Counted from the stretch's first letter, positions 16,276 through 26,190 are shown. The stretch is DNA of 64,000 nucleotides from Stanieria sp. NIES-3757 (GCA_002355455.1 AP017375.1:1054001-1118000); one strand, 5' to 3'. Translations and numbers: made by a program. Notes: generated by a model from the sequence alone, not told the origin.

Positions 16276-18000
16276 ATGAATGCCCAAAAATTTTGTTCCC
16301 TGTTTTGTTTATCTGTTTTATCTACGTTGTTGCTCAATGCTTGTAGCAAACCTCAAGCTAATAACAGTCAAGGAGGAGATAGTAGCACACTAAAATTATT
16401 ATATTGGCAAGCACCAACTATTCTGAATCCTCATCTTTCCACAGGATTTAAAGATGCTGAAGCTAGTCGCATTACTCTAGAACCTCTAGCTAGTTTTAAT
16501 AACAATAATGAATTAGTTCCAATTCTCGCGGAGGTAATTCCTTCAGAAACAAATGGTGGTTTAGCTGCTGATGGCAAATCAGTTACTTGGAAACTGAAAC
16601 AGGGAATTAAATGGTCTGATGGAACTCCGTTTACTGCTGCTGATGTAGTCTTTACTTATCAGTTTATAACTAATCCTCAAGTTGGTTCGGTTTCAGCAGG
16701 AACTTATGAAGTAATTCAAAGTGTAGAAGCCATCGATGACCATACAGTTAAAATTAATTTTAAAGAAGTTAATCCGGCTTGGGCTTTAGTTTTTGTCGGT
16801 ACCGAAGGAATGATTCTTCCCAAACATATTTACGAAGCTTACAACGGTGCTAATGCCAGAGAAGCACCAGCCAATCTTAAACCTGTAGGAACAGGAGCTT
16901 ATCGAGTAGTAGAATTTAGACCAGGTGATACCGTAATTTATGAACCTAACCCCGAATTTCGTCAAGCAGAAGGATTAGGTTTTCAAAGAGTTGAACTAAA
17001 AGGTGGTGGTGATGCCACTTCCGCTGCTAGGGCAGTATTACAAACAGGGGATGCTGATTATGCTTATAATTTACAAGTTGAAGCTCCGATTTTAAAAGAA
17101 CTAGAAGCTGCTGGAAGGGGAAAAGTAGTAGCTAATTACGGTGCTTTAATGGAACGCATTATTATCAATCATAGCGATCCTAACCAGACTACAGCCGAAA
17201 GCGAACGTTCTAGTGTCAAAATTCCTCATCCCTTCTTTAGCGATCGCAATGTACGTCAGGCTTTAAATTTAGCTATTGACCGCGATACTATTACTCAACA
17301 ATTATACGGAGTTACAGGAAAAGCTACTGCTAATTTTTTGGTCGCACCAGAACAATATGCTTCTCCTAATACCAGTTATGAATTTAACCTCGAACAAGCA
17401 GGTAAATTATTAGATCAAGCAGGATGGCGAGATACTAACGGCAATGGTACTAGAGATAAAAATGGGATGGAGATGCAAATCGTCTTTCAAACTTCAGTCA
17501 ACCCTCTACGTCAAAAAACTCAAGCCATTGTTAAACAAAATCTGCAATCTTTAGGGATAGGAGTGGAATTAAAAAGTATCGATCCTGGGGTTTATTTTTC
17601 TAGCGATCCTGCTAATAACGATACAGTAGAACATTTTTATGCCGATCTACAAATGTATACTTCAGGTAATACTAATCCCGATCCTGGTGCTTATATGCAG
17701 TTTATGACTTGCGCTCAAATTCCGCAAAAGGCTAATAATTGGACAGGGGATAATAATGCTCGCTATTGTAATCCCAAATATGATGCTTTATGGCAACAAT
17801 CGAGTAAACAATTAGATGAGGAAAAGAGAACCCAACTATTTATTCAAATGAATGATTTATTAATTGATGAAGTTGCTATCATTCCTTTAGTTCATCGTGC
17901 TGATGTAGTGGCTTTTAGTAATAATCTGACTGGTTATGAAGTGACTCCTTGGGATTTACGTACCTGGGATATTATGAACTGGAAACGTCAGCAGGAGTAA
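16276..18000 (+). CDS. peptide-type ABC transporter substrate-binding lipoprotein
   Basis: At 574 residues this is a full family-5 solute-binding protein (SBP_bac_5, DppA/OppA/NikA group). A lipoprotein signal peptide ends in the lipobox LLNAC, with Cys23 as the lipidation site. Typical family segments are LKQGIKWSDGTPFTAADVVFTY near residue 115 and NVRQALNLAIDRDTI near residue 330, followed by LLDQAGW. It binds oligopeptides or similar ligands outside the inner membrane and delivers them to a permease pair. A DppC-type permease lies far away at 53926, and no permease or ATPase genes are adjacent, which is common for scattered cyanobacterial opp genes. Confidence 0.92.
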   Translation: MNAQKFCSLFCLSVLSTLLLNACSKPQANNSQGGDSSTLKLLYWQAPTILNPHLSTGFKDAEASRITLEPLASFNNNNELVPILAEVIPSETNGGLAADGKSVTWKLKQGIKWSDGTPFTAADVVFTYQFITNPQVGSVSAGTYEVIQSVEAIDDHTVKINFKEVNPAWALVFVGTEGMILPKHIYEAYNGANAREAPANLKPVGTGAYRVVEFRPGDTVIYEPNPEFRQAEGLGFQRVELKGGGDATSAARAVLQTGDADYAYNLQVEAPILKELEAAGRGKVVANYGALMERIIINHSDPNQTTAESERSSVKIPHPFFSDRNVRQALNLAIDRDTITQQLYGVTGKATANFLVAPEQYASPNTSYEFNLEQAGKLLDQAGWRDTNGNGTRDKNGMEMQIVFQTSVNPLRQKTQAIVKQNLQSLGIGVELKSIDPGVYFSSDPANNDTVEHFYADLQMYTSGNTNPDPGAYMQFMTCAQIPQKANNWTGDNNARYCNPKYDALWQQSSKQLDEEKRTQLFIQMNDLLIDEVAIIPLVHRADVVAFSNNLTGYEVTPWDLRTWDIMNWKRQQE

Positions 18001-18056
18001 AATAGTTTTAACTTTTTCAAGTTAAAAATTATCAAAAATATTTTTGAAAGAGCAAA

Positions 18057-18602
18057 ATGGTTTCTTTAGCTAAATGGTCGATTACAGATTATCACAAAAT
18101 GATCGAAGCAGGGATTTTACAGAACCGCCATATTCAATTGATTGATGGAGAATTAATCGAAATGAGTCCAGAAGGCGTAATTCATGCAGCTTATGGCGGT
18201 AGTATAGCTGATTATTTACGTCAAATCTTAATAGGAAAAGCTTGGATTCGCGAAGCACACCCAATTACTCTGACCAATTCTGAACCAGAACCAGATCTTG
18301 CTATAGTTAAATTACCTAAAAACAAATATTTTCAACATCACCCAACCTTTCAAGATATTTATTGGTTAATTGAAATTTCTGATACAACTTTAGCCTACGA
18401 TTTAAGTAAAAAGAAAGAAATTTATGCGACAGAAAATATTCAAGAATATTGGGTTTTAGATATTAAAAATAAACAATTAATTGTATTTACTACCCCACAA
18501 AATAATAATTATCTTGCTCAATTGATATTAAATAAAGGGATAGTTAAACCTATTGCTTTTCCTAATCTTTCAATCTCAGTAGAAAAATTGTTTGAGCAAT
18601 AA
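18057..18602 (+). CDS. Uma2 family (DUF820) putative endonuclease
   Basis: A 181-residue Uma2 protein with a PD-(D/E)XK-like core: EPEPDLAIVKLP near residue 79 gives the catalytic Asp, WLIEISDTTLAYD supplies the Glu, and KKKEIYATENIQEYWVLD the Lys and the family's YWV signature. Uma2 proteins are very numerous in cyanobacteria and their biological role is unsettled. A second, diverged member follows at 18753. The gene is preceded by only 56 bases after the solute-binding gene but has no obvious link to it. Confidence 0.9.
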   Translation: MVSLAKWSITDYHKMIEAGILQNRHIQLIDGELIEMSPEGVIHAAYGGSIADYLRQILIGKAWIREAHPITLTNSEPEPDLAIVKLPKNKYFQHHPTFQDIYWLIEISDTTLAYDLSKKKEIYATENIQEYWVLDIKNKQLIVFTTPQNNNYLAQLILNKGIVKPIAFPNLSISVEKLFEQ

Positions 18603-18752
18603 ATTGAATTGACAAACTTAAAGCTATTTTCAGTGTTATGGAACAGTTAATCTAGTTTACCTAATTGAGCATGAAGTATGCCGAATATAATACTTACTTT
18701 GAAAGCTGCTGTAAGTTATGATGACTAAATAGCTCAGAAAATATTGAGAATA

Positions 18753-19433
18753 ATGGTAGCTGATCGATCTAATCTACTCACTTCAATTATTCCACCTCTA
18801 GAAAACGGCGATCGCTTGACTCGCGATGAATTTGAACGGCGTTATGCTGCCATGCTTCATCTAAAAAAAGTCGAATTAATTGAAGGAGTTGTCTACCAGC
18901 CAGCAGCATTAAGATTTAGAAGTCATGGTCAACCTCATGCTAATATTATTGGTTGGCTATGGTTTTATAAAATTGCGACTTCTGGTGTGGAATTAGGAGA
19001 TAATGCTACTGTTCGTTTAGATTTAGATAACGAACCTCAACCAGATGCGGTATTACTCATTAATGGCGGACAAGCAAGAATATCCGAAGATGACTACATT
19101 GAAGGCGCACCAGAATTAATAGCAGAGGTAGCTGCGAGTAGTGCTACTTACGACTTATATGATAAAAAACGAGCCTATAGACGCAATGGAGTACAAGAAT
19201 ATCTTGTCTGGCGAGTATATGATCAGGAATTAGATTGGTTTAGTTTAAAAGCAGGAGAATATCTCAAATTAGAACCAGATGACGAAGGTATTATTCGTTC
19301 TCAAATCTTTCCTGGTTTGTGGTTAGCAACGCCTCAACTATTATCTGGGAAAATGAATCAAGTATTGGCAGTATTGCAGCAAGGATTGAATTCACCAGAA
19401 CATCAAGAGTTTAGTCAACGTCTTTCTAGTTAG
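18753..19433 (+). CDS. Uma2 family (DUF820) putative endonuclease
   Basis: The ATG at 18753 (MVADRSNLL) is preferred over the in-frame TTG at 18744, giving 226 residues. The core is QPDAVLLI, then APELIAEVAASSATYD, then KKRAYRRNGVQEYLVWRV, matching the D...ExA...K arrangement of Uma2. It is longer than the neighbour at 18057 and diverged from it, so the pair is not a recent tandem duplication. The function is unknown. Confidence 0.9.
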   Translation: MVADRSNLLTSIIPPLENGDRLTRDEFERRYAAMLHLKKVELIEGVVYQPAALRFRSHGQPHANIIGWLWFYKIATSGVELGDNATVRLDLDNEPQPDAVLLINGGQARISEDDYIEGAPELIAEVAASSATYDLYDKKRAYRRNGVQEYLVWRVYDQELDWFSLKAGEYLKLEPDDEGIIRSQIFPGLWLATPQLLSGKMNQVLAVLQQGLNSPEHQEFSQRLSS

Positions 19434-19518
19434 AGATGTTGTACCAACCTAAACCAATATCTTAATTTACTTGAAAAGCTTACCACTACCATCAATAAAA
19501 TGGTATAAAGATAGAAAT

Positions 19519-19592
19519 GGCAATGGAGCTTGCCGAAACCGCCCTTTGTTATTGAGTTTTTTATAATACTTAAGAGGCTGATAGCTCCTACT
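19519..19592 (+). promoter_or_regulatory. fluoride riboswitch (crcB motif)
   Basis: The RNA reads GGCAATGGAGCTTGCC, then GAAACCGCCC, a variable loop, and AGAGGCTGATAGCTCCTACT. P1 is GGCA (19519-19522) with TGCC. The pseudoknot pairs GGAGCT (19524-19529) with AGCTCC. The other helix is GCC-CTT with AAG-GGC, one A bulged, closed by a 24-base AT loop. The AAACCGCC and GGCTGAT...CCTAC blocks are the invariant crcB-motif elements. A further hairpin (CTTCCG at 19593-19598 with CGGAAAG at 19607-19613) follows and may be part of the expression platform; it has no T-run. The motif sits 100 bases before the antiporter start. Fluoride binding normally turns on the downstream gene. Confidence 0.88.
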
Positions 19593-19691
19593 CTTCCGAC
19601 TTGTAGCGGAAAGGTAGGTTCATAGATGCCCTTAATTAAACTTTCTGTTGCAAGTCACGTTATTCAATCGATTCATCTTTAACGTAGCGTG

Positions 19692-21332
19692 ATGTTAGCA
19701 AGTATTATTTTGATTTTACTAATCGGTTTTTTTGTCGGGCAAATTGCTCGACGACTGAAAGTTCCTGCCTTGGTAGGTATGGTACTAGTTGGTATTCTGT
19801 TAGGTTCCCAAGTAGCGAAGGTTCTTAGTTCAGATGTTCTAGATGCTGCCGATTCTTTCCGTACTATTGCCGTGATGGTAATTTTGATGAAAGCAGGATT
19901 AGGACTTGATCGCGAAAAATTGGCTCAACAGGGAACTGTAGCGTTGCGCTTAGGTTTTTTACCTGCTGCTTGCGAAGCGATCGCTATTGCTATTGCTGCT
20001 ATCTGGTTATTCCAATTTAATTTTTGGACTGGATTGCTATTAGGCTGCATTATTGGGGCAGAATCACCTGCGGTAATTGTACCAGGGATGCTGCGCTTAA
20101 AAAGTTTGGGTTGGGGAGTCCAAAAAGGAATTCCTGATGCGATTTTAACAGGGAGCGCACTTTCTGACGTGCTGCTTTTGTTGGTGTTTAGTCTACTGCT
20201 GGCTTTTTTATCCCAGGAAGCGACGACAGGTATTACTGTCTTAGGAATAATTACTCTTAGTCCTTTGCAGTTATTACCATTTCAAGTCATCATCCAAATG
20301 GTTTTGGGGGTACTCTTGGGATGGGTAACCGCTCAAATACTAGTATTACTGCTAGCCAAACAAAATTGGACTCAAACGACAGTTCAGGATTCTTTAGTGG
20401 CTGCTAGCTTTGCTTTATTGTTAGTAGTAATAGCGGAAAATTTTCCTGTTTTTTCTGGCTATTTAGCTGTCATGGCAACAGGATTTTTCTTGATTGAGTT
20501 AGACACACCTTTAGCAAGACGTTTGCGAAATGGCTTTGACAATTTGTGGACAATTGCTGAAATTATTTTGTTTGTGCTGTTGGGAGCAAGTATTCAACTC
20601 AATGTTTTAGGCGATACTTTATTGATTGGTTTACTAGTGTTGATAATCGGAACACTAATTGGTAGATCTTTAGGTTGGTACCTTTCCACCCTTGGTAGTA
20701 ACTGGACTTGGAAAGAACGTTTATTTTTACTACCAGGAAATTCAGCTAAGGCAACGGTACAAGCAGCCATTGGGGCGATTCCATTGACTCAAGGTATTTC
20801 AGGAGGAGACACAATTTTAGCGATCGCAGCCCTGTCAATTTTGGTTACAGCACCTTTAGGCGCTTGGGCAATTCCAACTTTTGCTCCCAAACTGCTTGAA
20901 AAAGGTGAGGTCGATCCGACTAAAGTTTCGATTAATCGGCGTATTATTCTTTTAGCTGCTGTAGACACTTCTTCCCTATCAACTCAAGTTTTGACCAAAG
21001 CAGCAGAATTAGCTCGTCGCAGTAATGGTGAAGTATTGGTACTGCACGTGATTCGAGTCAATGATCCCCAAGGAGTTAAACGTTTGCAGGAGCAAACCAA
21101 ACGAATTTTAGCCGACATTCGCCATCAATTTATGACAACCTTCGGATCAGTGCCAGAAGAAATTGTTCTTACCGCACAAAAGTATGAAGTTACTGAAATT
21201 GTCATCGGTAAACGTGGACATCGCCCGTTTGATCAAGTTTTAGTAGGTTCGGTTTCTCAATCTGTTTTGGAGATGAGTCAGTTACCCGTTTTAGTGGTTG
21301 AAGATGAGCAAATTACTTTGAATGTTGACTAA
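19692..21332 (+). CDS. CPA-type cation/proton antiporter fused to a universal stress domain, fluoride-riboswitch controlled
   Basis: The ATG at 19692 follows a GTG at 19689; 546 residues result. Residues 1-400 are an about 12-span Na+/H+ exchanger domain (for example ARRLKVPALVGMVLVGILLGS, GCIIGAESPAVIVPG, LPGNSAKATVQAAIGAIPLT). Residues 405-546 are a UspA domain: ILLAAVDTSS, LARRSNGEVLVLHV, then IVIGKRGHRPFDQVLVGSVSQSVL with the G-x2-G-x9-GS nucleotide-binding pattern. Antiporter genes are a known class of fluoride-riboswitch targets, where they probably help fluoride or ion/pH homeostasis. Whether this protein moves fluoride itself is inference. The Usp domain may couple transport to ATP or cyclic-nucleotide status. 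Confidence 0.9.
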   Translation: MLASIILILLIGFFVGQIARRLKVPALVGMVLVGILLGSQVAKVLSSDVLDAADSFRTIAVMVILMKAGLGLDREKLAQQGTVALRLGFLPAACEAIAIAIAAIWLFQFNFWTGLLLGCIIGAESPAVIVPGMLRLKSLGWGVQKGIPDAILTGSALSDVLLLLVFSLLLAFLSQEATTGITVLGIITLSPLQLLPFQVIIQMVLGVLLGWVTAQILVLLLAKQNWTQTTVQDSLVAASFALLLVVIAENFPVFSGYLAVMATGFFLIELDTPLARRLRNGFDNLWTIAEIILFVLLGASIQLNVLGDTLLIGLLVLIIGTLIGRSLGWYLSTLGSNWTWKERLFLLPGNSAKATVQAAIGAIPLTQGISGGDTILAIAALSILVTAPLGAWAIPTFAPKLLEKGEVDPTKVSINRRIILLAAVDTSSLSTQVLTKAAELARRSNGEVLVLHVIRVNDPQGVKRLQEQTKRILADIRHQFMTTFGSVPEEIVLTAQKYEVTEIVIGKRGHRPFDQVLVGSVSQSVLEMSQLPVLVVEDEQITLNVD

Positions 21333-21402
21333 GTTGAGTTGTAGGGGAAGTCTTCTCGTCAGCAAAGATAAAATAATCTAGGTAAAACATATTAGAGGCG
21401 AT

Positions 21403-22794
21403 ATGGTAACGAGAAGAATTGTAGAATTGTTAAAAAACGGTCAACCACATGAATCCGTAACTATTCAAGGTTGGGTGCGGACTAAACGCGAACTTAAAGA
21501 CTTTTCCTTTATGGAAGTTAATGATGGTTCGTCTTTAGCTAATCTGCAAGTAGTTCTCGATGCCAGCTTACCAGATTACGAGCAGCTACTCAAAAAAATT
21601 AATACAGGTGCCTCGGTAGAAGTCTTAGGAACGTTAGTCGCATCGGTGGGAAAAGGACAAAGAATTGAACTGAAAGCTGATTCTGCCCAAGTCTATGGAG
21701 AAGCAGATCCTGAAACCTATCCTCTACAAAAGAAACGTCACTCGTTTGAATTTTTACGTAATATCAGTCATTTGCGATCGCGTACTAATACTTTAGGTGC
21801 AGTATTTCGGGTACGTAATGCTTGTGCTGCTGCCATTCATCAGTTTTTTCAAGACAGAGGTTTTTTATGGATCCACAGTCCCATTATTACTGCTAGTGAT
21901 TGTGAGGGTGCAGGCGAATTATTTACCGTTACCAGTTTGGATTTAAATAAAATTCCGAAAACCCCTCAAGGAGAAGTTGATTATAGTCAAGATTTCTTTG
22001 GCAAACCAGCTTATTTAACTGTCAGTGGACAATTACAAGCTGAAGTTATGGCAATGGCGTTTCAAAATGTTTATACTTTTGGACCTACTTTCCGTGCAGA
22101 AAATTCTAATACTTCTAGACATTTAGCAGAGTTTTGGATGGTAGAACCAGAAATGGCTTTTTGCGATCTTGAAGGCGATCAAAATTTGGCAGAAGAGTTT
22201 CTAAAATATATGTTTCAATATGTCCTGGATCGTTGTCCAGAAGACATGGAATTCTTTAATAAATGGGTCGATCAAACTGTTTTAGCGACAGCCGATAATA
22301 TTATCAATAATGAATTTGAACGGATTACTTATACTGAAGCTGTTAATTTACTAGAAAAAGCTGATAAAAAATTTGAGTTTCCTGTTCAATGGGGGATTGA
22401 TTTACAATCGGAACACGAACGATATTTAGCCGAAGAATTGTTTAAAAAACCTTTAATTGTTACCAATTATCCTAAAGAGATCAAAGCTTTTTATATGCGA
22501 CTCAATGATGATGGTAAAACCGTAGCAGCCATGGATGTTTTAGCTCCAAAAATCGGTGAAATTATTGGCGGTTCACAAAGAGAAGAAAGATTAGCAGTTT
22601 TAGAAGAACGTATTCAAGCTTTAGACATGGAAACCGATAGTTTATGGTGGTATTTAGATTTACGTCGTTACGGAACTGTTCCTCATGCTGGTTTTGGTTT
22701 AGGATTTGAAAGAATTGTTCAGTTTATGACAGGAATGGGTAATATTCGAGATGTAATTCCTTTCCCCAGAACTCCTTTAAGTGCTGATTTTTAA
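21403..22794 (+). CDS. asnS: asparaginyl-tRNA synthetase
   Basis: The 463-residue protein is a class IIb synthetase that charges tRNA-Asn. An OB-fold anticodon-binding domain spans about 17-100 ([21 protein letters not shown]). The catalytic domain has motif 2 around [21 protein letters not shown] and motif 3 as [13 protein letters not shown] followed by [12 protein letters not shown], which is the AsnRS form. An upstream SD-like AGAGGCGA precedes the ATG. The gene is alone, followed at 22809 by a hairpin and then IS element A. Confidence 0.97.
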   Translation: MVTRRIVELLKNGQPHESVTIQGWVRTKRELKDFSFMEVNDGSSLANLQVVLDASLPDYEQLLKKINTGASVEVLGTLVASVGKGQRIELKADSAQVYGEADPETYPLQKKRHSFEFLRNISHLRSRTNTLGAVFRVRNACAAAIHQFFQDRGFLWIHSPIITASDCEGAGELFTVTSLDLNKIPKTPQGEVDYSQDFFGKPAYLTVSGQLQAEVMAMAFQNVYTFGPTFRAENSNTSRHLAEFWMVEPEMAFCDLEGDQNLAEEFLKYMFQYVLDRCPEDMEFFNKWVDQTVLATADNIINNEFERITYTEAVNLLEKADKKFEFPVQWGIDLQSEHERYLAEELFKKPLIVTNYPKEIKAFYMRLNDDGKTVAAMDVLAPKIGEIIGGSQREERLAVLEERIQALDMETDSLWWYLDLRRYGTVPHAGFGLGFERIVQFMTGMGNIRDVIPFPRTPLSADF

Positions 22795-22805
22795 AATAGT
22801 GTTGG

Positions 22806-22836
22806 TAGGCATTTTTGATTAGGAAAAATGCTTGCC
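22806..22836 (+). terminator. stem-loop after asnS
   Basis: GCATTTTT (22809-22816) pairs with AAAAATGC (22824-22831), with a 7-base loop and partial outer pairing GG/CC. No T-run follows, so terminator function is uncertain. Confidence 0.4.
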
Positions 22837-22950
22837 AGTGATCAATATATATAATTATCTAGGCAAAAATAATCAGGACGCTGCACGCTTCTCACTTTTT
22901 ACTTTTCACAATAACTTATGTTCATAAATTAAATAGAATTGCTATAGTAA

Positions 22951-24045
22951 CTGATGTTACGCACTCTTGAGTAAATGTAATTCACACATAGCTTGTTGCA
23001 AAGCTTTGACATAAATAGTACTGCGCAAAGCAAAATGGTTCATCTTGTGTTTCAATTTCAGACACTCTAATTGAAATGCAGCATAGATAGACATAAAGAT
23101 ATGGTTTCCTTGAGTACGAAGACATTTAGTTGGGGACTTAGCTAAACCAGTATTAGACTTGAGCGTTTTATGAAAGACTTCCACGTTCCACCGTTTTTGG
23201 TAGATTGCTTCTATTTGAGGGACATTACAGTTTAAATCACTACAAGCCAAATACAAAATACCAGTACTGCCATCTTGGTTTTTAAAGACTTGACGATAGA
23301 TGAGAACAGGAAAGTCCAGTCCTTTAAGCCATCCTCTGACTGAGATCTGTTCTGACCAGTTGAGTTCATCAATTCTGGTAAAACAACCCTGTTTTTTGTT
23401 TTCTTCACTCAAGGCTACGGTACGATTGCTTTTGAGAGCCATGATCAAGTGCTTATCTAAATCCTGACAGATAAAAGCCATATTTTCCTTCGAGGAAAAC
23501 CAACTATCAGCTAGCACATACCTGTATTTGAGTTGATTCTGGGAGCAAATTTTTAATTGATTTCGTGTTAATTCATTTTTTGTTGCTGTTGCTTTTCGTT
23601 TTTCCTTCTTTGTTTTTACCTCACAAAATTTTATGGACTTTTTGACGACATCAAACCCAATTGGTAGGCTTATGTCTTCGACACTATAAACATAGTTGAT
23701 GATGTTAATTCCCTTGACAGAACGGTTTTCTTGATGGTCATGATGCCAGCACACTAACTCATTCTCTTGGGTATGAGGTTTTTTCTCTATGGTGTCATCC
23801 ACAATCAACACACCATCTTCTTGTTCATACTCCCTGACCACTGGTTTCACTAACTTCCACAGCTCTCGTGACTCTAAGTCTTTAGCCGACAGGAAACGAG
23901 TTATTTTATCGTGACTGATACTTCCTTCTAATACTCTTGATAATCCTGTCGCTGTTATCTGTCCAAACGAGCTGATAATATAATCGCTGTATAGTTCCAA
24001 AAGCTTTTTGTCCATTCGAGTATTATAGCTTTTGCGTAACATCAG
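22951..24045 (-). mobile_element. IS4-like insertion sequence, intact, 7-bp target duplication
   Basis: The perfect 13-bp terminal inverted repeats CTGATGTTACGCA (22951-22963) and TGCGTAACATCAG (24033-24045) are flanked by direct repeats ATAGTAA at 22944-22950 and 24046-24052. The 1,095-bp element carries one transposase gene. The exact repeats and target duplication suggest recent insertion. It sits between asnS and the convergent glycosyltransferase gene. Confidence 0.9.
22957..24042 (-). CDS. IS4-type DDE transposase
   Basis: The 361-residue frame starts inside the right inverted repeat; a second Met at about residue 10 (MDKKLLELYSDY) is the more usual-looking start. The DDE triad is visible: VDDTIEKK near residue 100, LADSWFSS near residue 196, and YQKRWNVEVFHKTLK near residue 290, the Y-(2)-R-(3)-E-(6)-K signature of the IS4 family. 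The frame is uninterrupted, so the enzyme could be active. It fills almost the whole element. Confidence 0.9.
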   Translation of the reverse strand: MLRKSYNTRMDKKLLELYSDYIISSFGQITATGLSRVLEGSISHDKITRFLSAKDLESRELWKLVKPVVREYEQEDGVLIVDDTIEKKPHTQENELVCWHHDHQENRSVKGINIINYVYSVEDISLPIGFDVVKKSIKFCEVKTKKEKRKATATKNELTRNQLKICSQNQLKYRYVLADSWFSSKENMAFICQDLDKHLIMALKSNRTVALSEENKKQGCFTRIDELNWSEQISVRGWLKGLDFPVLIYRQVFKNQDGSTGILYLACSDLNCNVPQIEAIYQKRWNVEVFHKTLKSNTGLAKSPTKCLRTQGNHIFMSIYAAFQLECLKLKHKMNHFALRSTIYVKALQQAMCELHLLKSA

Positions 24046-24089
24046 ATAGTAATTAAATTGGCATTTTTGAGTTTAATTTCGGTTATATT

Positions 24090-25046
24090 TTATAACCATT
24101 CAATCTTTCTAGCTGCTTCTGGTAATTTACTTTCTTGTTGTCCTTGGGTTCGTGCTTGAAAACCAATCAAATCTATCGGAGTTTTGAGCAGATCGATCCA
24201 AGGTGTTTTTCCTGCGATCGCTTTTAAACTATTTGTAGGCAGTTCTTTAAGTAACCATCGACTCAGACGATAAAAGATTTCTTGAGGAGTTAATTCTCTC
24301 ATTAAATTAACACCATGAAGTTCATGTAAATAGCGGTTGGAACTTCCATAACGTCGAAATTGACTACGAAAATTTTTTAAATTAGAACGATGGCGATGTT
24401 CAATAATTGCAGTTGGTGCATAAGCTAATTGCCATGAAGTTTCTTTTTGAATACGCCAACAAATATCAGCATCACCACCAGTAGTTAAATGAGGACGAAA
24501 TAATCCTACTTTTACAAAAGCTTCTTTTCTAATGGCAATGTTAGCAGTTTGTCCGTAGGGATAAAAAGGGTGTTGGAGCAAAAATTTTTGAGACATAATC
24601 TGATTGCGGTCGGCATATTTTTCTAGTAAAGTATTTCCAAATAAGGCAACAACTTCACCTACAACAATACCAACTTGAAAATTACTAAAAGGTTGTACGA
24701 TTTTTTCTAACCAATCTGGTTGGGGACGACAATCAGTATCAGTAAAAACTAAAATTTCTCCTTGAGCTTTACGAATGCCTAAATTACGAGCAGCATAAGA
24801 ACTTTGAATTTCTTTTTCGCTAAGATGTCTCAGCTTCATTCCTTTTTCAGAAGCTGTTTGTTGGGCTTCTTTTAAAATAATGGCAGTGCGATCGCTACTG
24901 TTATTATCAACCAATAAATATTCGCTTAGTTCTTTTGGATAAGTTTGTTTAAATAAACATTTAATTAGTTGATGCAAATCAGTTTCGCCATTATAAATTG
25001 GCACAATTATTGATACTGAAGGCAAGTATTTTTGCTGACTAATCAT
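24090..25046 (-). CDS. family 2 glycosyltransferase
   Basis: The 318-residue protein opens with a GT-A fold: SIIVPIYNGETDLHQLIKCL, then LLVDNNSSDRT. The metal-binding DxD-like motif is in LVFTDTDCRPQPDW (about 95-108), and GGDADICWRIQ supplies the acceptor-side ED-like acids. It transfers a nucleotide-activated sugar to a polysaccharide, lipid or protein acceptor, unknown here. No membrane spans are visible. The sulfotransferase gene lies 25 bases upstream on the same strand, so a pair that builds a sulfated glycan is plausible but unproven. Confidence 0.92.
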   Translation of the reverse strand: MISQQKYLPSVSIIVPIYNGETDLHQLIKCLFKQTYPKELSEYLLVDNNSSDRTAIILKEAQQTASEKGMKLRHLSEKEIQSSYAARNLGIRKAQGEILVFTDTDCRPQPDWLEKIVQPFSNFQVGIVVGEVVALFGNTLLEKYADRNQIMSQKFLLQHPFYPYGQTANIAIRKEAFVKVGLFRPHLTTGGDADICWRIQKETSWQLAYAPTAIIEHRHRSNLKNFRSQFRRYGSSNRYLHELHGVNLMRELTPQEIFYRLSRWLLKELPTNSLKAIAGKTPWIDLLKTPIDLIGFQARTQGQQESKLPEAARKIEWL

Positions 25047-25071
25047 AATTCAGATTGTACTGATTTTTTTG

Positions 25072-25956
25072 CTAGGCTGCTAACCAAATTGACAAATCTC
25101 GTTGAAGTAAATCTTGTAATTTTAAAATATCTTCTCGATAAATTTTTATTAATTGTTCCCGATCTTCTTCCGATAAAGGAGCTTGTTTTTTCTCAACAGA
25201 ATTGAGATTGAGCAGACTATTTCTTAGTTTTTGCCTAGTTTCTAAAGGAACAATAGTTTTTAGAGTATTAGCAACCATAGTTCTTAGAGGATTTTTACCT
25301 TGGAGTAAATGATTAATAGTTTGATTTTTAGGAACTTTAGCAACTTGAGCTTTCTTACTCATATCAGGACAAAAAGTATCATCTACACCTAGATAACGAT
25401 ACATTTCTTGCATGATTGCTTCAGGTTGCTTACAAAAATCTTCGTAGAGAAAAACTTTAATTTGCTCTGGGCAAAATTGCTCGTAGTAAAATTTTAATGG
25501 CTCGTAATAAAAACCTTTACGAATCATAAAAGATTTGTGCGCGCTATGTCGAATTTGTTCGGAAAGAGGACGATAAGCGATCGCATCTCTAATATGCATT
25601 AAATAATCTGAATATGCTCGTTCTACAGGATTTCTTAAAATAGCAATTAATTTAGCATCAGGAAGATATTGTTTAATTTTTGGTGCGGAAAATTGGTAAT
25701 GAAATAAATAATTAGGAGAAGCTTCACCAATGGCAATTTCATCTTGAACTTCAGTAAATAATTGGCAATAATCAGCGAAGGTAATAATCCCTTTTTTATT
25801 GCGTTGTTCTACAGGAAGACTTTCCCAATCTTTTTCAAAAAAATTAGTCTCTTTGACTGGACTCATATAAATTTGGGGATGTTCTTGGAGATAGTTGTAA
25901 ATTGATGTAGTACCAGCTTTTTGAATGCCAATGATTAAGAAGTTGGGAAGTTTCAT
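25072..25956 (-). CDS. PAPS-dependent sulfotransferase
   Basis: The 294-residue protein has the 5'-phosphosulfate loop GIQKAGTTSIYNYL at residues 10-23, followed by HPQIYMSPVKETNFF, and the 3'-phosphate-binding ILRNPVERAYSDYLMH near 105-120. It transfers sulfate from PAPS to a hydroxyl or amine of a glycan or small molecule. The gene sits just upstream of a glycosyltransferase on the same strand. Sulfated exopolysaccharide is a reasonable guess in a cyanobacterium, but the acceptor is not known. Confidence 0.92.
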   Translation of the reverse strand: MKLPNFLIIGIQKAGTTSIYNYLQEHPQIYMSPVKETNFFEKDWESLPVEQRNKKGIITFADYCQLFTEVQDEIAIGEASPNYLFHYQFSAPKIKQYLPDAKLIAILRNPVERAYSDYLMHIRDAIAYRPLSEQIRHSAHKSFMIRKGFYYEPLKFYYEQFCPEQIKVFLYEDFCKQPEAIMQEMYRYLGVDDTFCPDMSKKAQVAKVPKNQTINHLLQGKNPLRTMVANTLKTIVPLETRQKLRNSLLNLNSVEKKQAPLSEEDREQLIKIYREDILKLQDLLQRDLSIWLAA

Positions 25957-26190
25957 AATTATTCTTTTTTTGTCATTAGTTAGGGATTGAAAAATTAAAG
26001 TGATTAATTAGTTAAATAATTGTCAATATCAAGTTTTTCAATCTTAGCCAATTATGATTTTTCAAACCGTAACAAACATTTAAGTATTTCATTTAATATG
26101 TTAAAGCGGTTTTATTAAGAGTTAATGAAAATACAGAGTTGTTTTGTAAAAATTAGATGTAATTATTCAAAAAATTTTGGCAACCTCAAT

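Noticed and set aside
18057-19433. Recent tandem duplication of Uma2 genes
   Set aside because: The two proteins differ in length and in most residues outside the core motifs, so they are separate family members.
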